Assembly: GCA_947489665.1 (NCBI GenBank)
Contig: CANLEH010000006.1
Location: forward strand, 124,001 to 188,000
Direction: 5' to 3'
Length of the DNA stretch: 64,000 nt
Source: an uncultured Roseicyclus sp.
GTDB lineage: Bacteria; Pseudomonadota; Alphaproteobacteria; Rhodobacterales; Rhodobacteraceae
Positions 34,409 through 43,090 of the stretch are shown here, one piece after another (within the stretch, counting starts at the first letter, position 1; each line of letters begins with the position of its first letter). The notes below the pieces were generated by a model. That model saw only the letters and a list, made by a program, of their open reading frames with translations, was not told the origin of the DNA and did no database searches. Made by a program: the position numbers and the translations under genes.

Positions 34409-35616
34409 GCGCGTGCAGGCGATCCACTGCGCCGCGTGGCGGCAAAGATTGCAAAGGCGCCTGCCATCAGAATTGCCGCTAGCAGGAAGGGCGCGCCGGG
34501 CAGGAAAGGGTCTGCTCCGTCGCGGGTGAACCAAAAGAACGCTTGCGTCATCATCACAGGGCTCAGGATCATCGACAGCGATGAGATGGACGAAAGGACC
34601 CCCTGCAACTCACCTTGTTGGTCTGCACCTGCGGCCCGGCTCATCACCCCTTGCATGGCCGGGGCAACCAGTGCGCCGCAGGCTGAGATCGGGATCAGCA
34701 CCCAGATCATCCAGGGCTGGCCCGCAACACCATAAGCCACAAGGCATGCGGTGTTCAGGATCAGGCCGAAATAGACGGCGCGGGCCTCACCCAAACGGGC
34801 CAGAACGGGCCGGATCAACCCACCTTGAACTACCGCCATCGACACGCCGTAGATAGCCAGCGAAAACCCGACAATCCCGGTGCTCCAGCCAAAGGCGGCT
34901 TGCGTGAAATAGGCCCAGATCGCGGGGTACACGAAGTTGGCGGTCTGGTAGGCGAGCATGACGCACAGCAGGGCGAAGATGCCGGGCAGTTTCCCAATGA
35001 AGATCAAGCCACCGATCGGGTTCGCCCGCAAAAGCTGGAACGGGCGGCGGCGTTCTTTCGGCAGGCTTTCGGGCAGGGCGAAATAGCCGAAGACGAAGTT
35101 CGCAGCAGCCACACAAGCGGCGGCAATGAACGGCGCGCGCGGGTCAAGATCACCCAACAGGCCGCCAATCAGCGGGCCCAGAATGAAGCCAACCCCGAAC
35201 CCGGCAGAGATCAGGCCAAAGTTCTGGGACCGTTTTTCGGGTGGCGAAATATCCGCCATATAGGCCAGCCCCGTGGCGTGGGTCCCCGCCGCGATACCGG
35301 CAATGATGCGTCCCAGCAGCAAAAGCCATATGGTGGAGGCGACACTCATCACCACATAATCGAGGGCGAGAACCGCCATTGATATCAACAAGATAGGCCT
35401 GCGCCCGAAACGGTCCGACAGATTGCCGAGCGCAGGCGCACACAGGAACTGCATCACGGCATATGTAAAAGAAAGGATCCCGCCCCAGGCCGCGGCCTGT
35501 GCAAGACTGCCGCCGCGGATCTCGGATATCAGATCCGGCATGACAGGCAGGATCAAGCCAATGCCCATCGCGTCGATTGTGACGGTGATCAGAATGAAAA
35601 GGGTGGGAAGGCGCAT
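34405..35616 (-). CDS. MFS transporter of the tetracycline-efflux (TCR/Tet) type
   Basis: 403 residues with about 12 transmembrane helices. MGIGLILPVMPDLI at the N-terminus and motif A GNLSDRFGRRPILL between helices 2 and 3 are those of Tet(A)-like drug/proton antiporters. RIIAGIAAGTHATGLAYMAD and GPLIGGLLGDL continue the match. Distant chromosomal relatives of Tet pumps are common in marine alphaproteobacteria and need not export tetracycline. No tetR gene is next to it. Confidence 0.9.
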   Translation of the reverse strand: MRLPTLFILITVTIDAMGIGLILPVMPDLISEIRGGSLAQAAAWGGILSFTYAVMQFLCAPALGNLSDRFGRRPILLISMAVLALDYVVMSVASTIWLLLLGRIIAGIAAGTHATGLAYMADISPPEKRSQNFGLISAGFGVGFILGPLIGGLLGDLDPRAPFIAAACVAAANFVFGYFALPESLPKERRRPFQLLRANPIGGLIFIGKLPGIFALLCVMLAYQTANFVYPAIWAYFTQAAFGWSTGIVGFSLAIYGVSMAVVQGGLIRPVLARLGEARAVYFGLILNTACLVAYGVAGQPWMIWVLIPISACGALVAPAMQGVMSRAAGADQQGELQGVLSSISSLSMILSPVMMTQAFFWFTRDGADPFLPGAPFLLAAILMAGAFAIFAATRRSGSPARA

Positions 35617-35673
35617 TCAGCTCTCGCTTTTGTTGTGTCAACTTAGATTGACACACGCTTTACGGCAAGAGGT

Positions 35674-36978
35674 CTAGAGCGCGGCGCGGACGGCCCTGGC
35701 AAACGCGCGGGCTTCAGTCGGGGCTTGGCCAAGGTTGGGCAGGTCCGGCATCTCGATATCGGGGTGGGCGTCCGCAACCAGCTTGGACAGGTCTGTACCG
35801 GTGGACATGGCCTTTTGCGCAAGCTTCTTCACCAGGGACTGCGCCGCCGGGCGCCCGATTTGCTCGGCCAACGCGAAAGAAAGCGCCTCGGCATGCAAGG
35901 TTCCATGCGCAGATGTCAGGCCGGCGGCCATGGCGTCCCGGTCGGGTGTCAGCGCGCTCAGGGTTTCGCCCATCAAAGCGGCGGATCGCGCCGCCGCCAT
36001 GGCTAGCGCGGGCAGGGTCAGCCATTCCGCGAACCAGCCCGCACCATCGCGTGCCTCGGTATGAGGCTGCATCAGAATGGCGGTCTGCGCCGGTGCAAAG
36101 CGCGACAGGGCAACCAGAACCGACGGACCAACCGGGTTTTGCTTTTGCGGCATCGTTGACGATCCGCCGGCGCCGTCAAGACGCAACTCCGCCAAGTCTG
36201 ACCTTGCACCGGTCAAAATGTCTGCACCGATCTTCCCGCCACATGAGCAAAGGCTTTCAAGCCATTGGGAAAGCTCGATGATCCGGCTTCGATCGCTATG
36301 CCAACTCGCCCCAGGATCGGACAGCGCCAAAGCCTTGGCCAATGCACCACGCAACGCGCCCGGATCACGGCCCAATTGACTTGCCGTGCCCGCAGCCCCG
36401 CTGAGCGACACAGCCAAGGCGTGGTCCCGCACGCCATCCAGACGCTCCAGCATCCGCAGGATCGGCCAGCCCCAACTGGCCAGTTGCGCCCCGAAACTCG
36501 AGGGCACCGCCGCCTGCCCATAGGTGCGGGCGGTTTGACCGGTGTCTGCTTCTTGCTCGGCCATGTCGGCAAGCTGCGACAGGGCGGTCCTTAGACGATC
36601 CTCGATCAGCGCCAGAACCTGACGCATCCGCAACATCAGGCCCGTATCTTGAATATCCTGGCTCGTCGCGCCCCAATGCAGGTACTGCCCGTGCTCCGGT
36701 GCGTCGAGCGCTTTGCGGAAGGCCTGGACCAGCTCTGGGATAACCACACCATTCGCGCCACCAAGGCCGTCAGGGTCGATCTGAAGTTCCATGGCCGCGC
36801 GGTGTAGAAATGCGCCGGATATCTCGGGGATCAGGCCAGCCTCACCCTGGACCTTGGCCAATGTGCCAAGCACAAGCATCTGCGCGCGCACCTCTGCCGT
36901 GTCGGTGAACAGCCGCCCAACCTCCGCATCGCCGAACAGGTGCCGGTGCATGGCGCTATCAAACGGCGATACACTCAT
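35674..36978 (-). CDS. pcaB: 3-carboxy-cis,cis-muconate cycloisomerase
   Basis: 434 residues of the fumarase/aspartase superfamily. The signature GSSTMPQKQNP is intact, as are the GATSQDIQDTGL and TYGQAAVPSSFG segments. It cycloisomerises 3-carboxymuconate in the protocatechuate branch of the beta-ketoadipate pathway. pcaD follows... in the transcription direction it is preceded by pcaD, whose stop overlaps the pcaB start by 4 bp. The other pca genes are not in this window. Confidence 0.94.
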   Translation of the reverse strand: MSVSPFDSAMHRHLFGDAEVGRLFTDTAEVRAQMLVLGTLAKVQGEAGLIPEISGAFLHRAAMELQIDPDGLGGANGVVIPELVQAFRKALDAPEHGQYLHWGATSQDIQDTGLMLRMRQVLALIEDRLRTALSQLADMAEQEADTGQTARTYGQAAVPSSFGAQLASWGWPILRMLERLDGVRDHALAVSLSGAAGTASQLGRDPGALRGALAKALALSDPGASWHSDRSRIIELSQWLESLCSCGGKIGADILTGARSDLAELRLDGAGGSSTMPQKQNPVGPSVLVALSRFAPAQTAILMQPHTEARDGAGWFAEWLTLPALAMAAARSAALMGETLSALTPDRDAMAAGLTSAHGTLHAEALSFALAEQIGRPAAQSLVKKLAQKAMSTGTDLSKLVADAHPDIEMPDLPNLGQAPTEARAFARAVRAAL

Positions 36979-37766
36979 GCCAAATGCCCGTTATCCTTAA
37001 GAAAACCTGTCAGAAGCGCAGCGTATTCCTGCGGTTTCTCGGCGCACGGCAAGTGCCCAACATTGCGCATCAACTCGAACCGTGCCCCCGGGACCAGTTC
37101 CGCCAGTTCGCGCACCAGATCAGGCGGCGTGGCGCCATCCCGGTCGCCTGCGATCACCAGGGTGGGCAGGCGCAAAGCGGCCGTAGTGCTGTAGAAATCG
37201 CTGCCCGCGATTGCGGCGCAGCAGCCTGCATAGCCCTCTTCTGGGCAGGTTTCGACCATGCGCCGCCACGGATGCACCGCGTCCGAGGTCCGGAAGGCAG
37301 GGGCAAACCACCGCTCCATGATCGCGTCGGACATCGCAGCCATCCCGCCTGCGCGCAGGGCCGCGATCCGGTCTTCCCACATCTCGCGCGTGCCAATCTT
37401 CGCGCCCGTATTCGACAGCACAACCGCGCGCACCAGGTCCAAGCGCTTGGCCGCCAGACCTTGGGCAATCATGCCGCCAATCGACAGGCCCACAAAGACA
37501 GCATCGCGCACCTCCAACGCATCCATCACGCGTTCCGCATCCCGCACCAAGGCGCCCATGCTGTACGGCGCGGGCGGGCACGTGCTCAGCCCATGGCCGC
37601 GCTTGTCATAGCGGATCAGGCGCAAGCCTGCGGGCAGGGCGGCGACCACACCGTCCCATAGCCGCAGGTCGGTTCCCAGCGAATTGGCAAACACCACTGG
37701 CGGCCCGTCGGCCGGGCCATCGACCTGCACGTGCAAGGCGACATCATCGAAGCTCAAAACATCCAT
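36975..37766 (-). CDS. pcaD: 3-oxoadipate enol-lactonase
   Basis: 263 residues, alpha/beta hydrolase. NSLGTDLRLWDGV is the PcaD oxyanion region, the nucleophile elbow is GLSIGGMIAQG, and NVGHLPCAEKP carries the His. It opens the enol-lactone to 3-oxoadipate. The start at 37766 is chosen for MDVLSFDDVALHVQ; 18 codons upstream lack conservation. It is first in a two-gene unit, with pcaB overlapping by 4 bp, and divergent from the alcohol dehydrogenase. Confidence 0.94.
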   Translation of the reverse strand: MDVLSFDDVALHVQVDGPADGPPVVFANSLGTDLRLWDGVVAALPAGLRLIRYDKRGHGLSTCPPAPYSMGALVRDAERVMDALEVRDAVFVGLSIGGMIAQGLAAKRLDLVRAVVLSNTGAKIGTREMWEDRIAALRAGGMAAMSDAIMERWFAPAFRTSDAVHPWRRMVETCPEEGYAGCCAAIAGSDFYSTTAALRLPTLVIAGDRDGATPPDLVRELAELVPGARFELMRNVGHLPCAEKPQEYAALLTGFLKDNGHLA

Positions 37767-37912
37767 GGCCCCATCTCCGCCAAAGGAGCCGCCGGGCGCA
37801 AGCCCCTCCCGCCACGGCAAGGTCGCAAACCCACCGCGCCATGACGCGTTCCGGCCCGCTTGCGCACGGCCCCCGCGCGATGCTTAGGTACAAAAAAATG
37901 TGGAGGGGCCCG

Positions 37913-38998
37913 ATGCCCAAACAGATCCGCGCCGCCGTTTGCCATGCCTTCGGCGACCCGCTGAAAATCGAAACGCTGCAGCTGCGCGACCCCGGCCCCG
38001 GAGAGATTGAGGTGAGCCTGGACGCCGTGGCGATCTGCCATTCCGACATTTCCTACATGGAAGGCGCATGGGGCGGCGATCTGCCTGCGGTCTATGGGCA
38101 CGAGGCCGCCGGGCGCGTAACGGCGCTTGGCGACGGGGTCACAAGCGTTGCTCTGGGAGACCGGGTGATTGTGACGCTGGCCAAATCCTGCGGTGGCTGC
38201 GCGTCCTGCGCCTCGGCGCAGCCGATGTATTGCTCAGGCAATCAACCTGAAGCGCCCGTATTGACCACGGCTGAGGGCGCCGCCGTGACGAAGGCGATGA
38301 ACTGCGGGGCCTTCGCCGAGAAGGTCGTGGTCGATCCCAGCCAGACCGCCCCCATCGGCGACAATATCGGCTCCGAGGTGGCGTGCCTTCTTGCCTGCGG
38401 TGTGCCCACTGGCGTCGGCGCCGCAATCAACACGGCCAAAGTGCGCCCCGGCGACCGTGTGGTCGTGATCGGCGCAGGCGGTGTGGGGCTGAACGCCATC
38501 CAGGGTGCCCGCATCGCCGGCGCCGCGCGCATCGTGGCCATGGACCTTGAAGAAAAGAAGCTGACAGACGCGTTGGAATTCGGCGCGACCGACACGCTGC
38601 TGGCGTCTGATCCGAAGCCGCACAAAGCGCTCTACAAGATCCTTGGCGGCCACCTGGCGGACCATGTCTTTGTCTCCGTCGGGGCCATTCCCGCCTACGA
38701 GCAGGCCCTGCGCCTTTTGGCCCCGCGCGGCACCGCCTATGCCGTGGGCATGCCCCATACAGGCGATACCACGCCGTACGAGCCGGTAATTTTTGCCGCC
38801 ACCGGTCAGGGCATCCGCGGCTCATACCTTGGTGAGATTGTCCTCAAACGCGACATTCCGTGGATGGTGGATCTGCACAGCCAAGGCCGCCTGAAACTGG
38901 ATGAACTGGTCTCGCGGACCTGGTCTTTCGACCAGATCAACGAGGCCATCGCCGATACAAATTCCGGGCAAGCCCGCCGCAATGTGATCGTCTTCTGA
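37913..38998 (+). CDS. Zinc-dependent alcohol dehydrogenase (MDR family)
   Basis: 361 residues. Catalytic zinc ligands are in AICHSD and YGHEAAGRV, and the structural zinc Cys cluster in CGGCASCASAQPMYC. The NAD-binding loop is GAGGVGLNAIQGA. It oxidises an alcohol or reduces an aldehyde; class III-like spacing is seen but the substrate is not fixed. The ATG at 37913 follows GGAGGGGCCCG. The gene is divergent from pcaD, and downstream lies a palindromic repeat and an enolase-superfamily gene. Confidence 0.92.
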   Translation: MPKQIRAAVCHAFGDPLKIETLQLRDPGPGEIEVSLDAVAICHSDISYMEGAWGGDLPAVYGHEAAGRVTALGDGVTSVALGDRVIVTLAKSCGGCASCASAQPMYCSGNQPEAPVLTTAEGAAVTKAMNCGAFAEKVVVDPSQTAPIGDNIGSEVACLLACGVPTGVGAAINTAKVRPGDRVVVIGAGGVGLNAIQGARIAGAARIVAMDLEEKKLTDALEFGATDTLLASDPKPHKALYKILGGHLADHVFVSVGAIPAYEQALRLLAPRGTAYAVGMPHTGDTTPYEPVIFAATGQGIRGSYLGEIVLKRDIPWMVDLHSQGRLKLDELVSRTWSFDQINEAIADTNSGQARRNVIVF

Positions 38999-39007
38999 TC
39001 CACCCAA

Positions 39008-39078
39008 AATCCGGCCGCGCCCCTCTTTGTTCCCCGAAAATGCCGGGGGGCTTGGGGGGCTGGCCCCCCAAAGGTCTC
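39008..39078. repeat. Dispersed intergenic repeat, copy A
   Basis: CCGGCCGCGCCCCTCTTTGT, then TCCCCGAAAATGCCGGGGGG and a hairpin TTGGGGGGC-TG-GCCCCCCAA. Its first part is the reverse complement of the element at 55112-55185. Confidence 0.75.
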
Positions 39079-39085
39079 TGCGCCC

Positions 39086-40306
39086 ATGCAACTTGATCGG
39101 CTCGAAATCTTCCCCGTCGCCCCGCCACCACCTGGCTGGGGCGGGCGCTATTGGCTGATCGTCCGTGTCACAACGGCCTGCGGCATCACCGGCTTGGGGG
39201 AGGTCTATGCCGCAGGCGTCGGGCCAGAGGCCATGGAAGCAGTCATCGTCGACGTCTTCGCCCGTCACATGTATGGGCAGAGCCCCGAAGATATCGAGCT
39301 TATGTCCCGCCGGGTGCACTCCTCAGGCTTTACGCAGCGGCCAGACCCAACGGTCTTCGGCGCTTTTTCGGGTCTGGAAATGGCATGCTGGGACATCGTG
39401 GGAAAAGCCCGCGCGCGCCCTGTCTGGGCGATGCTTGGCGGGCGCATGAATGACCGGCTGCGGGCCTACACCTACCTCTACCCCGAACCGCACCACGATC
39501 CGTCGGGCTTCTGGGTTGACCCCGATGCCGCAGCCGAAGCGGCAGCCGCGCGCGTGGCTGAGGGGTGGACCGCCGTCAAATTTGATCCGGCCGGCCCTTA
39601 CACCATGCGCGGGGGGCATATGCCCGCCCTGTCCGACATCGAGCTGTCCGCGCGCTTTTGCGCGGCCATTCGCGCCGCCGTCGGGACGCGCGCTGATCTG
39701 CTTTTCGGCACCCACGGCCAGTTCATTCCCGGCGGCGCCATCCGTCTGGCCAAAGCCATCGAACCCCATGATCCCCTCTGGTTCGAGGAACCGATCCCGC
39801 CCGACAATCTGCCCGGTCTGGCCGAAGTTGCCGCACAAACGTCCATTCCCGTGGCCACGGGCGAGCGGCTGACCACCAAGGGCGAATTTGCCCTCGCCCT
39901 GCGCTATGGCGCGCGCATTTTGCAACCCGCCCTTGGGCGAGCGGGCGGCATTTGGGAGGGCAAGAAAATCGCTACGCTTGCCGAGGCGGCCGGTGCGCAA
40001 CTGGCCCCGCACCTTTACGCAGGCCCCGTGGAATGGGCCGCCAATGTGCATTTGGGTGTATCCTGCGCGAACCTGCTGATGGTTGAGGCGATTGAAACCC
40101 CGTTCCACGAGGCGCTCGTGACCGGGCGACCCAAAGTCGAAAACGGGTTCGTCGCCGCGCCCGAAGCACCTGGGCTTGGGATCGAGTTGAACGACGATCT
40201 GGCCTGCGCCAATCGCTATACCGGCGATCGCCTGCATCTAGAGATGCAGGATGCCCCCTGTGATTGGCAGAACGGGAATGCCTTTGCGGGTGGCTCTGCC
40301 GATTGA
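39086..40306 (+). CDS. Mandelate racemase/muconate lactonizing enzyme family protein (sugar-acid dehydratase-like)
   Basis: 406 residues of the enolase superfamily, with an N-terminal capping domain and a TIM barrel. Visible are SGLEMACWDIVGKA, AVKFDPAGPY, DLLFGTHGQF for the first metal ligand region, WFEEPIPPDN for the second and TGERLTTKGEF for the third. Members of this subgroup are acid-sugar dehydratases or related enzymes; the exact substrate is not readable. It is convergent with a FadR-type regulator gene that may control it, and follows the alcohol dehydrogenase on the same strand. Confidence 0.88.
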   Translation: MQLDRLEIFPVAPPPPGWGGRYWLIVRVTTACGITGLGEVYAAGVGPEAMEAVIVDVFARHMYGQSPEDIELMSRRVHSSGFTQRPDPTVFGAFSGLEMACWDIVGKARARPVWAMLGGRMNDRLRAYTYLYPEPHHDPSGFWVDPDAAAEAAAARVAEGWTAVKFDPAGPYTMRGGHMPALSDIELSARFCAAIRAAVGTRADLLFGTHGQFIPGGAIRLAKAIEPHDPLWFEEPIPPDNLPGLAEVAAQTSIPVATGERLTTKGEFALALRYGARILQPALGRAGGIWEGKKIATLAEAAGAQLAPHLYAGPVEWAANVHLGVSCANLLMVEAIETPFHEALVTGRPKVENGFVAAPEAPGLGIELNDDLACANRYTGDRLHLEMQDAPCDWQNGNAFAGGSAD

Positions 40307-40316
40307 GGGCTCGCAC

Positions 40317-40362
40317 CCGGAAAACGCGCGTTTTCCGGTCCGTTTTTCGCACGAAAAAACGG
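40317..40362. terminator. Double hairpin between convergent genes
   Basis: A perfect 22-bp palindrome, CCGGAAAACG-CG-CGTTTTCCGG, at 40317-40338, then a second stem CCGTTTTTCG / CGAAAAAACGG at 40340-40362 with T-runs on both strands. Fits a bidirectional terminator. Confidence 0.75.
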
Positions 40363-40367
40363 CGCGC

Positions 40368-41135
40368 CTAGCGCTCGCGCTCCTGCGCGTAGCGAAGGCG
40401 CGCGACCTGTTCGTTCTTTTCCGAGGATCGCAACGCAGACAGTTCTTCGGTTACATAATCCAGATGGGCCGTGACCGCCGCCTTGGCCTGCGACGGCTCG
40501 CGCGCCTGAATGCCCTCGTTGATCGCCCGATGCTGGTCCAGCAACATGTCCCGCGTCGTGCGGTTCTTGAACATCTGCTGCCGGTTGTAGAACACGCCTT
40601 GCCGCAACAAATCGAAGCTCGCGCGCATCATATGCAGCAAGATCACGTTATGGCTGGCCTCAATGATGGCCAGATGGAACTCGGCATCCAGCTCTGCCTC
40701 GTCTGACGGGTTCCGTTTGCGATGCGCCACTTCCATTTTTCGAAAGATCGTGTCGATCACCTTCAAATCCGTGTCCGACCCATGGATGGCGGCCCGTTCG
40801 GCGGCGATCCCCTCAAGATCCTTGCGAAAGTCGATATAGTCGAAGATCGCATCATCATGGGCGCTGAGCAATTCGATCAATGCCGGCGAAAAAGCCGATC
40901 CAAGCACATCGGCCACGTAGATGCCGGCGCCCGCGCGCGTGGCAAGCAAACCCCGGTTCTGTAGCTCGGCCACCGCCTCTCGCAGGGACGGGCGCGATAC
41001 GCCAAGCCGCTCGCTTAGCTCGCGCTCGGACGGCAGCCTGTCACCGGGACGCAAGATGCCGCGCAGGACAAGCTGCTCGATCTGCTTGACCACGGATTGC
41101 GACAGTTTCTCGGCTTCTATGCGCTGGAACGGCAT
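40368..41135 (-). CDS. GntR-family regulator, FadR (FCD) subfamily
   Basis: 255 residues from the ATG at 41135. The winged HTH spans about 10-75 (LSQSVVKQIEQLVLRGILRPGDRLPSERELSERLGVSRPSLREAV), followed by the all-helical FCD effector domain with metal-site residues in DAEFHLAIIEASHN and HRAINEGIQ. Such regulators usually sense an organic acid or acyl compound and repress neighbours. An inverted repeat TGGTCA-N7-TGACCA is 17 bp upstream, suggesting autoregulation. The nearest candidate target is the convergent enolase-superfamily gene. Confidence 0.92.
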   Translation of the reverse strand: MPFQRIEAEKLSQSVVKQIEQLVLRGILRPGDRLPSERELSERLGVSRPSLREAVAELQNRGLLATRAGAGIYVADVLGSAFSPALIELLSAHDDAIFDYIDFRKDLEGIAAERAAIHGSDTDLKVIDTIFRKMEVAHRKRNPSDEAELDAEFHLAIIEASHNVILLHMMRASFDLLRQGVFYNRQQMFKNRTTRDMLLDQHRAINEGIQAREPSQAKAAVTAHLDYVTEELSALRSSEKNEQVARLRYAQERER

Positions 41136-41151
41136 GGCACCCCTCAGGAAT

Positions 41152-41170
41152 TGGTCAAATGGTATGACCA
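41152..41170. promoter_or_regulatory. Candidate FadR-type operator
   Basis: TGGTCA-AATGGTA-TGACCA is a perfect 6-bp inverted repeat. Within it lies TGGT-ATG-ACCA, very like the TNGT-N3-ACNA half-site pattern of the FadR/FCD subfamily. It lies 17 bp before the regulator start. Confidence 0.6.
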
Positions 41171-41214
41171 CTTTACCAGCACTGTCTAGGGACGCCCTGC
41201 GCCGGGATGCAATG

Positions 41215-41245
41215 AAAAAGGGCCCCCTGCAGGCAGAGAGCCCCG
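41215..41245 (-). terminator. Terminator of the OmpA-like gene
   Basis: On the minus strand, GGGCTCTCTGC pairs with GCAGGGGGCCC (with G-T pairs), followed by TTTTT. Confidence 0.65.
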
Positions 41246-41267
41246 TTTTCCGTTTCCTGTCAGCCGT

Positions 41268-41927
41268 TTAGCGCGGGCGGATGATTACCTCGACCCTGCG
41301 GTTTTGTTGCCGGCCATCAGGCGTCAGGTTGGTCGCAACTGGATCGTCCTCGCCCCGTCCAATGGACCGCACGCGGAAGGGGGCAACGCCCGCTTCCAGC
41401 AGAACACCGGCAACAGCCTGCGCGCGGCGGGTCGACAGATCCTGGTTGTACGCGGCGGACCCGGTATTGTCGGTATGGCCTTCGACGATCACGTCCGTGT
41501 CGGGATACTGGTTCAGGTTCGAGGCCAGCGCACGCAAATCGCTTTGCAGGCCTGCGCGGATCGCAGCCGAGTCGATATCGAACAGGATGCCTTCGGGCAT
41601 GGTCACGATCAGCTCGGAGCCCGTGTTTTCGATCAGGATATTCTGGTTGTTGAGCGAGCCGCGCAAATCCTGCGCCTGCCGGTCGAGCGCGTTGCCAATC
41701 GCCCCACCTGCGGCCGCGCCAATCGCCGCGCCAAGTACGGCGTTCCGGCCCTGATTGTCATCGTCTGCGGTGGCCCCAAGAAAGCCGCCCAGAATGCCGC
41801 CGATCACGGCACCGTCGCGGGTGCGGTTGGCGTTGGGATCACCGGGGCTGAGCGTGTTGCCCACACAGCCCGAAAGCGCCAGCGCGCCCGCGCTTGCCAG
41901 AAGGAGGGGTTTGAAAAGATATGCCAT
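41268..41927 (-). CDS. OmpA-family outer-membrane lipoprotein with glycine zipper
   Basis: 219 residues. A lipoprotein signal with lipobox LSGC (Cys about 21), then a Gly-rich zipper region (AVIGGILGGFLGA and AVLGAAIGAAAGGAIG) and a C-terminal OmpA peptidoglycan-binding domain: FDIDSAAIR, VEGHTDNTGS and NQDLSTRRAQAV. It tethers the outer membrane to the cell wall, as in the YiaD type. Monocistronic, with its own terminator. Confidence 0.94.
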   Translation of the reverse strand: MAYLFKPLLLASAGALALSGCVGNTLSPGDPNANRTRDGAVIGGILGGFLGATADDDNQGRNAVLGAAIGAAAGGAIGNALDRQAQDLRGSLNNQNILIENTGSELIVTMPEGILFDIDSAAIRAGLQSDLRALASNLNQYPDTDVIVEGHTDNTGSAAYNQDLSTRRAQAVAGVLLEAGVAPFRVRSIGRGEDDPVATNLTPDGRQQNRRVEVIIRPR

Positions 41928-42050
41928 GGCCTTGCCTTTGCTGTCGCCTGTGCCCCGTTTCCAGAGGGGTCATTGCAGGCCAGTATAGCGAAGGCGCGCA
42001 TGTGGGATAGGGGGAAACGCGCGGGCGGCGTGCCAGAGGCGGAGGCGCGC

Positions 42051-42914
42051 CTAGGCGGCGCCCTCGTTTTCGCGCTCGGTCGTTGCTGCCTCCCAGGCCA
42101 GCATGGCGCGTTTGACCGGCAGACCCCAGTGATAGCCGCCAAGCCCCCCCGATTTGCGCAAGGCGCGGTGGCACGGGATCAACCAACTGATCGGGTTGCG
42201 CCCCACGGCGGTGCCGACGGCGCGCACCGCGCGGGGCTTGCCTATGGCGCCGGCGATTTCGCTGTAGGTCGTGACATGGCCCGTGGGGATGTTCAGCAGC
42301 GCCTCCCACACCTTGATCTGAAAGGGTGCACCGATCAGCGCAAGACGTACGTCGCCACCTGCACCGAATGCGGCGTCCGCCAGCGGGCGGATGGTCTGTA
42401 CATCTTCAACATAGGTCGCATTCGGCCAGCGATTGCGCAGGTCCGCCATGGTCGGCTCGGCCCCGGTTTCCGCCGCAAATCCGATGCCGCAAATACCCTT
42501 GTCCGTGGCCATGACAAGGGCTGGTCCGAACGGGCTGTCGCACCACCCCCAGCGGATCGTCAGACCCTGACCGCCCGAGGCATAGGCCCCAGGGCTCATC
42601 GCTTCCCACCGGATGAACAGGTCATGCAGCCGTCCGCCGGATGTCAGCCCAGTCTCATTGACGGTGTCCAGCACCGTGAACCGCTCCGTCAACAGGTGGC
42701 GGGCATGATCAAGGGTCAGGTATTGCTGATACCGCTTGGGGCTGACGCCGACCCAACCCGAAAAGGTCCTTTGGAAGTGCGCAGGGCTCATGTTCAAAGC
42801 CGCCGCCAGATCATCAAGCGATTGGTGCGGATCCGCGTCAATCAGGTCGAGGGCACGGCGCATCACCTGAAAGTGGTAGCTGCCGGATGGGTCAAGTTGG
42901 GCGTGATCGTTCAT
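42051..42914 (-). CDS. AraC-type HTH + O6-methylguanine-DNA methyltransferase fusion (Ada-like)
   Basis: 287 residues. The N-terminal AraC-type HTH covers about 15-110 (LDDLAAALNMSPAHFQRTFSGWVGVSPKRYQQY). The C-terminal methyltransferase has the acceptor Cys in LIPCHRALR and the NPISW loop. It lacks the N-terminal Ada zinc domain that accepts methyl from phosphotriesters, so it is a shortened Ada form. It repairs alkylated guanine and perhaps regulates the response. The start at 42914 is an ATG; one just upstream would be TTG. Confidence 0.93.
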   Translation of the reverse strand: MNDHAQLDPSGSYHFQVMRRALDLIDADPHQSLDDLAAALNMSPAHFQRTFSGWVGVSPKRYQQYLTLDHARHLLTERFTVLDTVNETGLTSGGRLHDLFIRWEAMSPGAYASGGQGLTIRWGWCDSPFGPALVMATDKGICGIGFAAETGAEPTMADLRNRWPNATYVEDVQTIRPLADAAFGAGGDVRLALIGAPFQIKVWEALLNIPTGHVTTYSEIAGAIGKPRAVRAVGTAVGRNPISWLIPCHRALRKSGGLGGYHWGLPVKRAMLAWEAATTERENEGAA

Positions 42915-43090
42915 GGGCAAAGCTCTCCTTGCCCGACAATCTAGGGAAGCCTGCAGCCCGACGCGACCCGGAAGCTGCGGTTATATATCACTACCTTGCG
43001 GTAACGCGTCAGTGGGGCGATGGCGGCAATCGAATTTCGCAACGGGGCTTTGGGCCCGTCGCCCTTTTCGGGCCACCGGACTGAGGTGGA

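Noticed and set aside
42915-43090. Possible RNA gene in the gap with a GGGCCCGTCGCCC hairpin
   Set aside because: No cloverleaf, no T-loop sequence and no T-run; only GC-rich inverted repeats typical of this genome.
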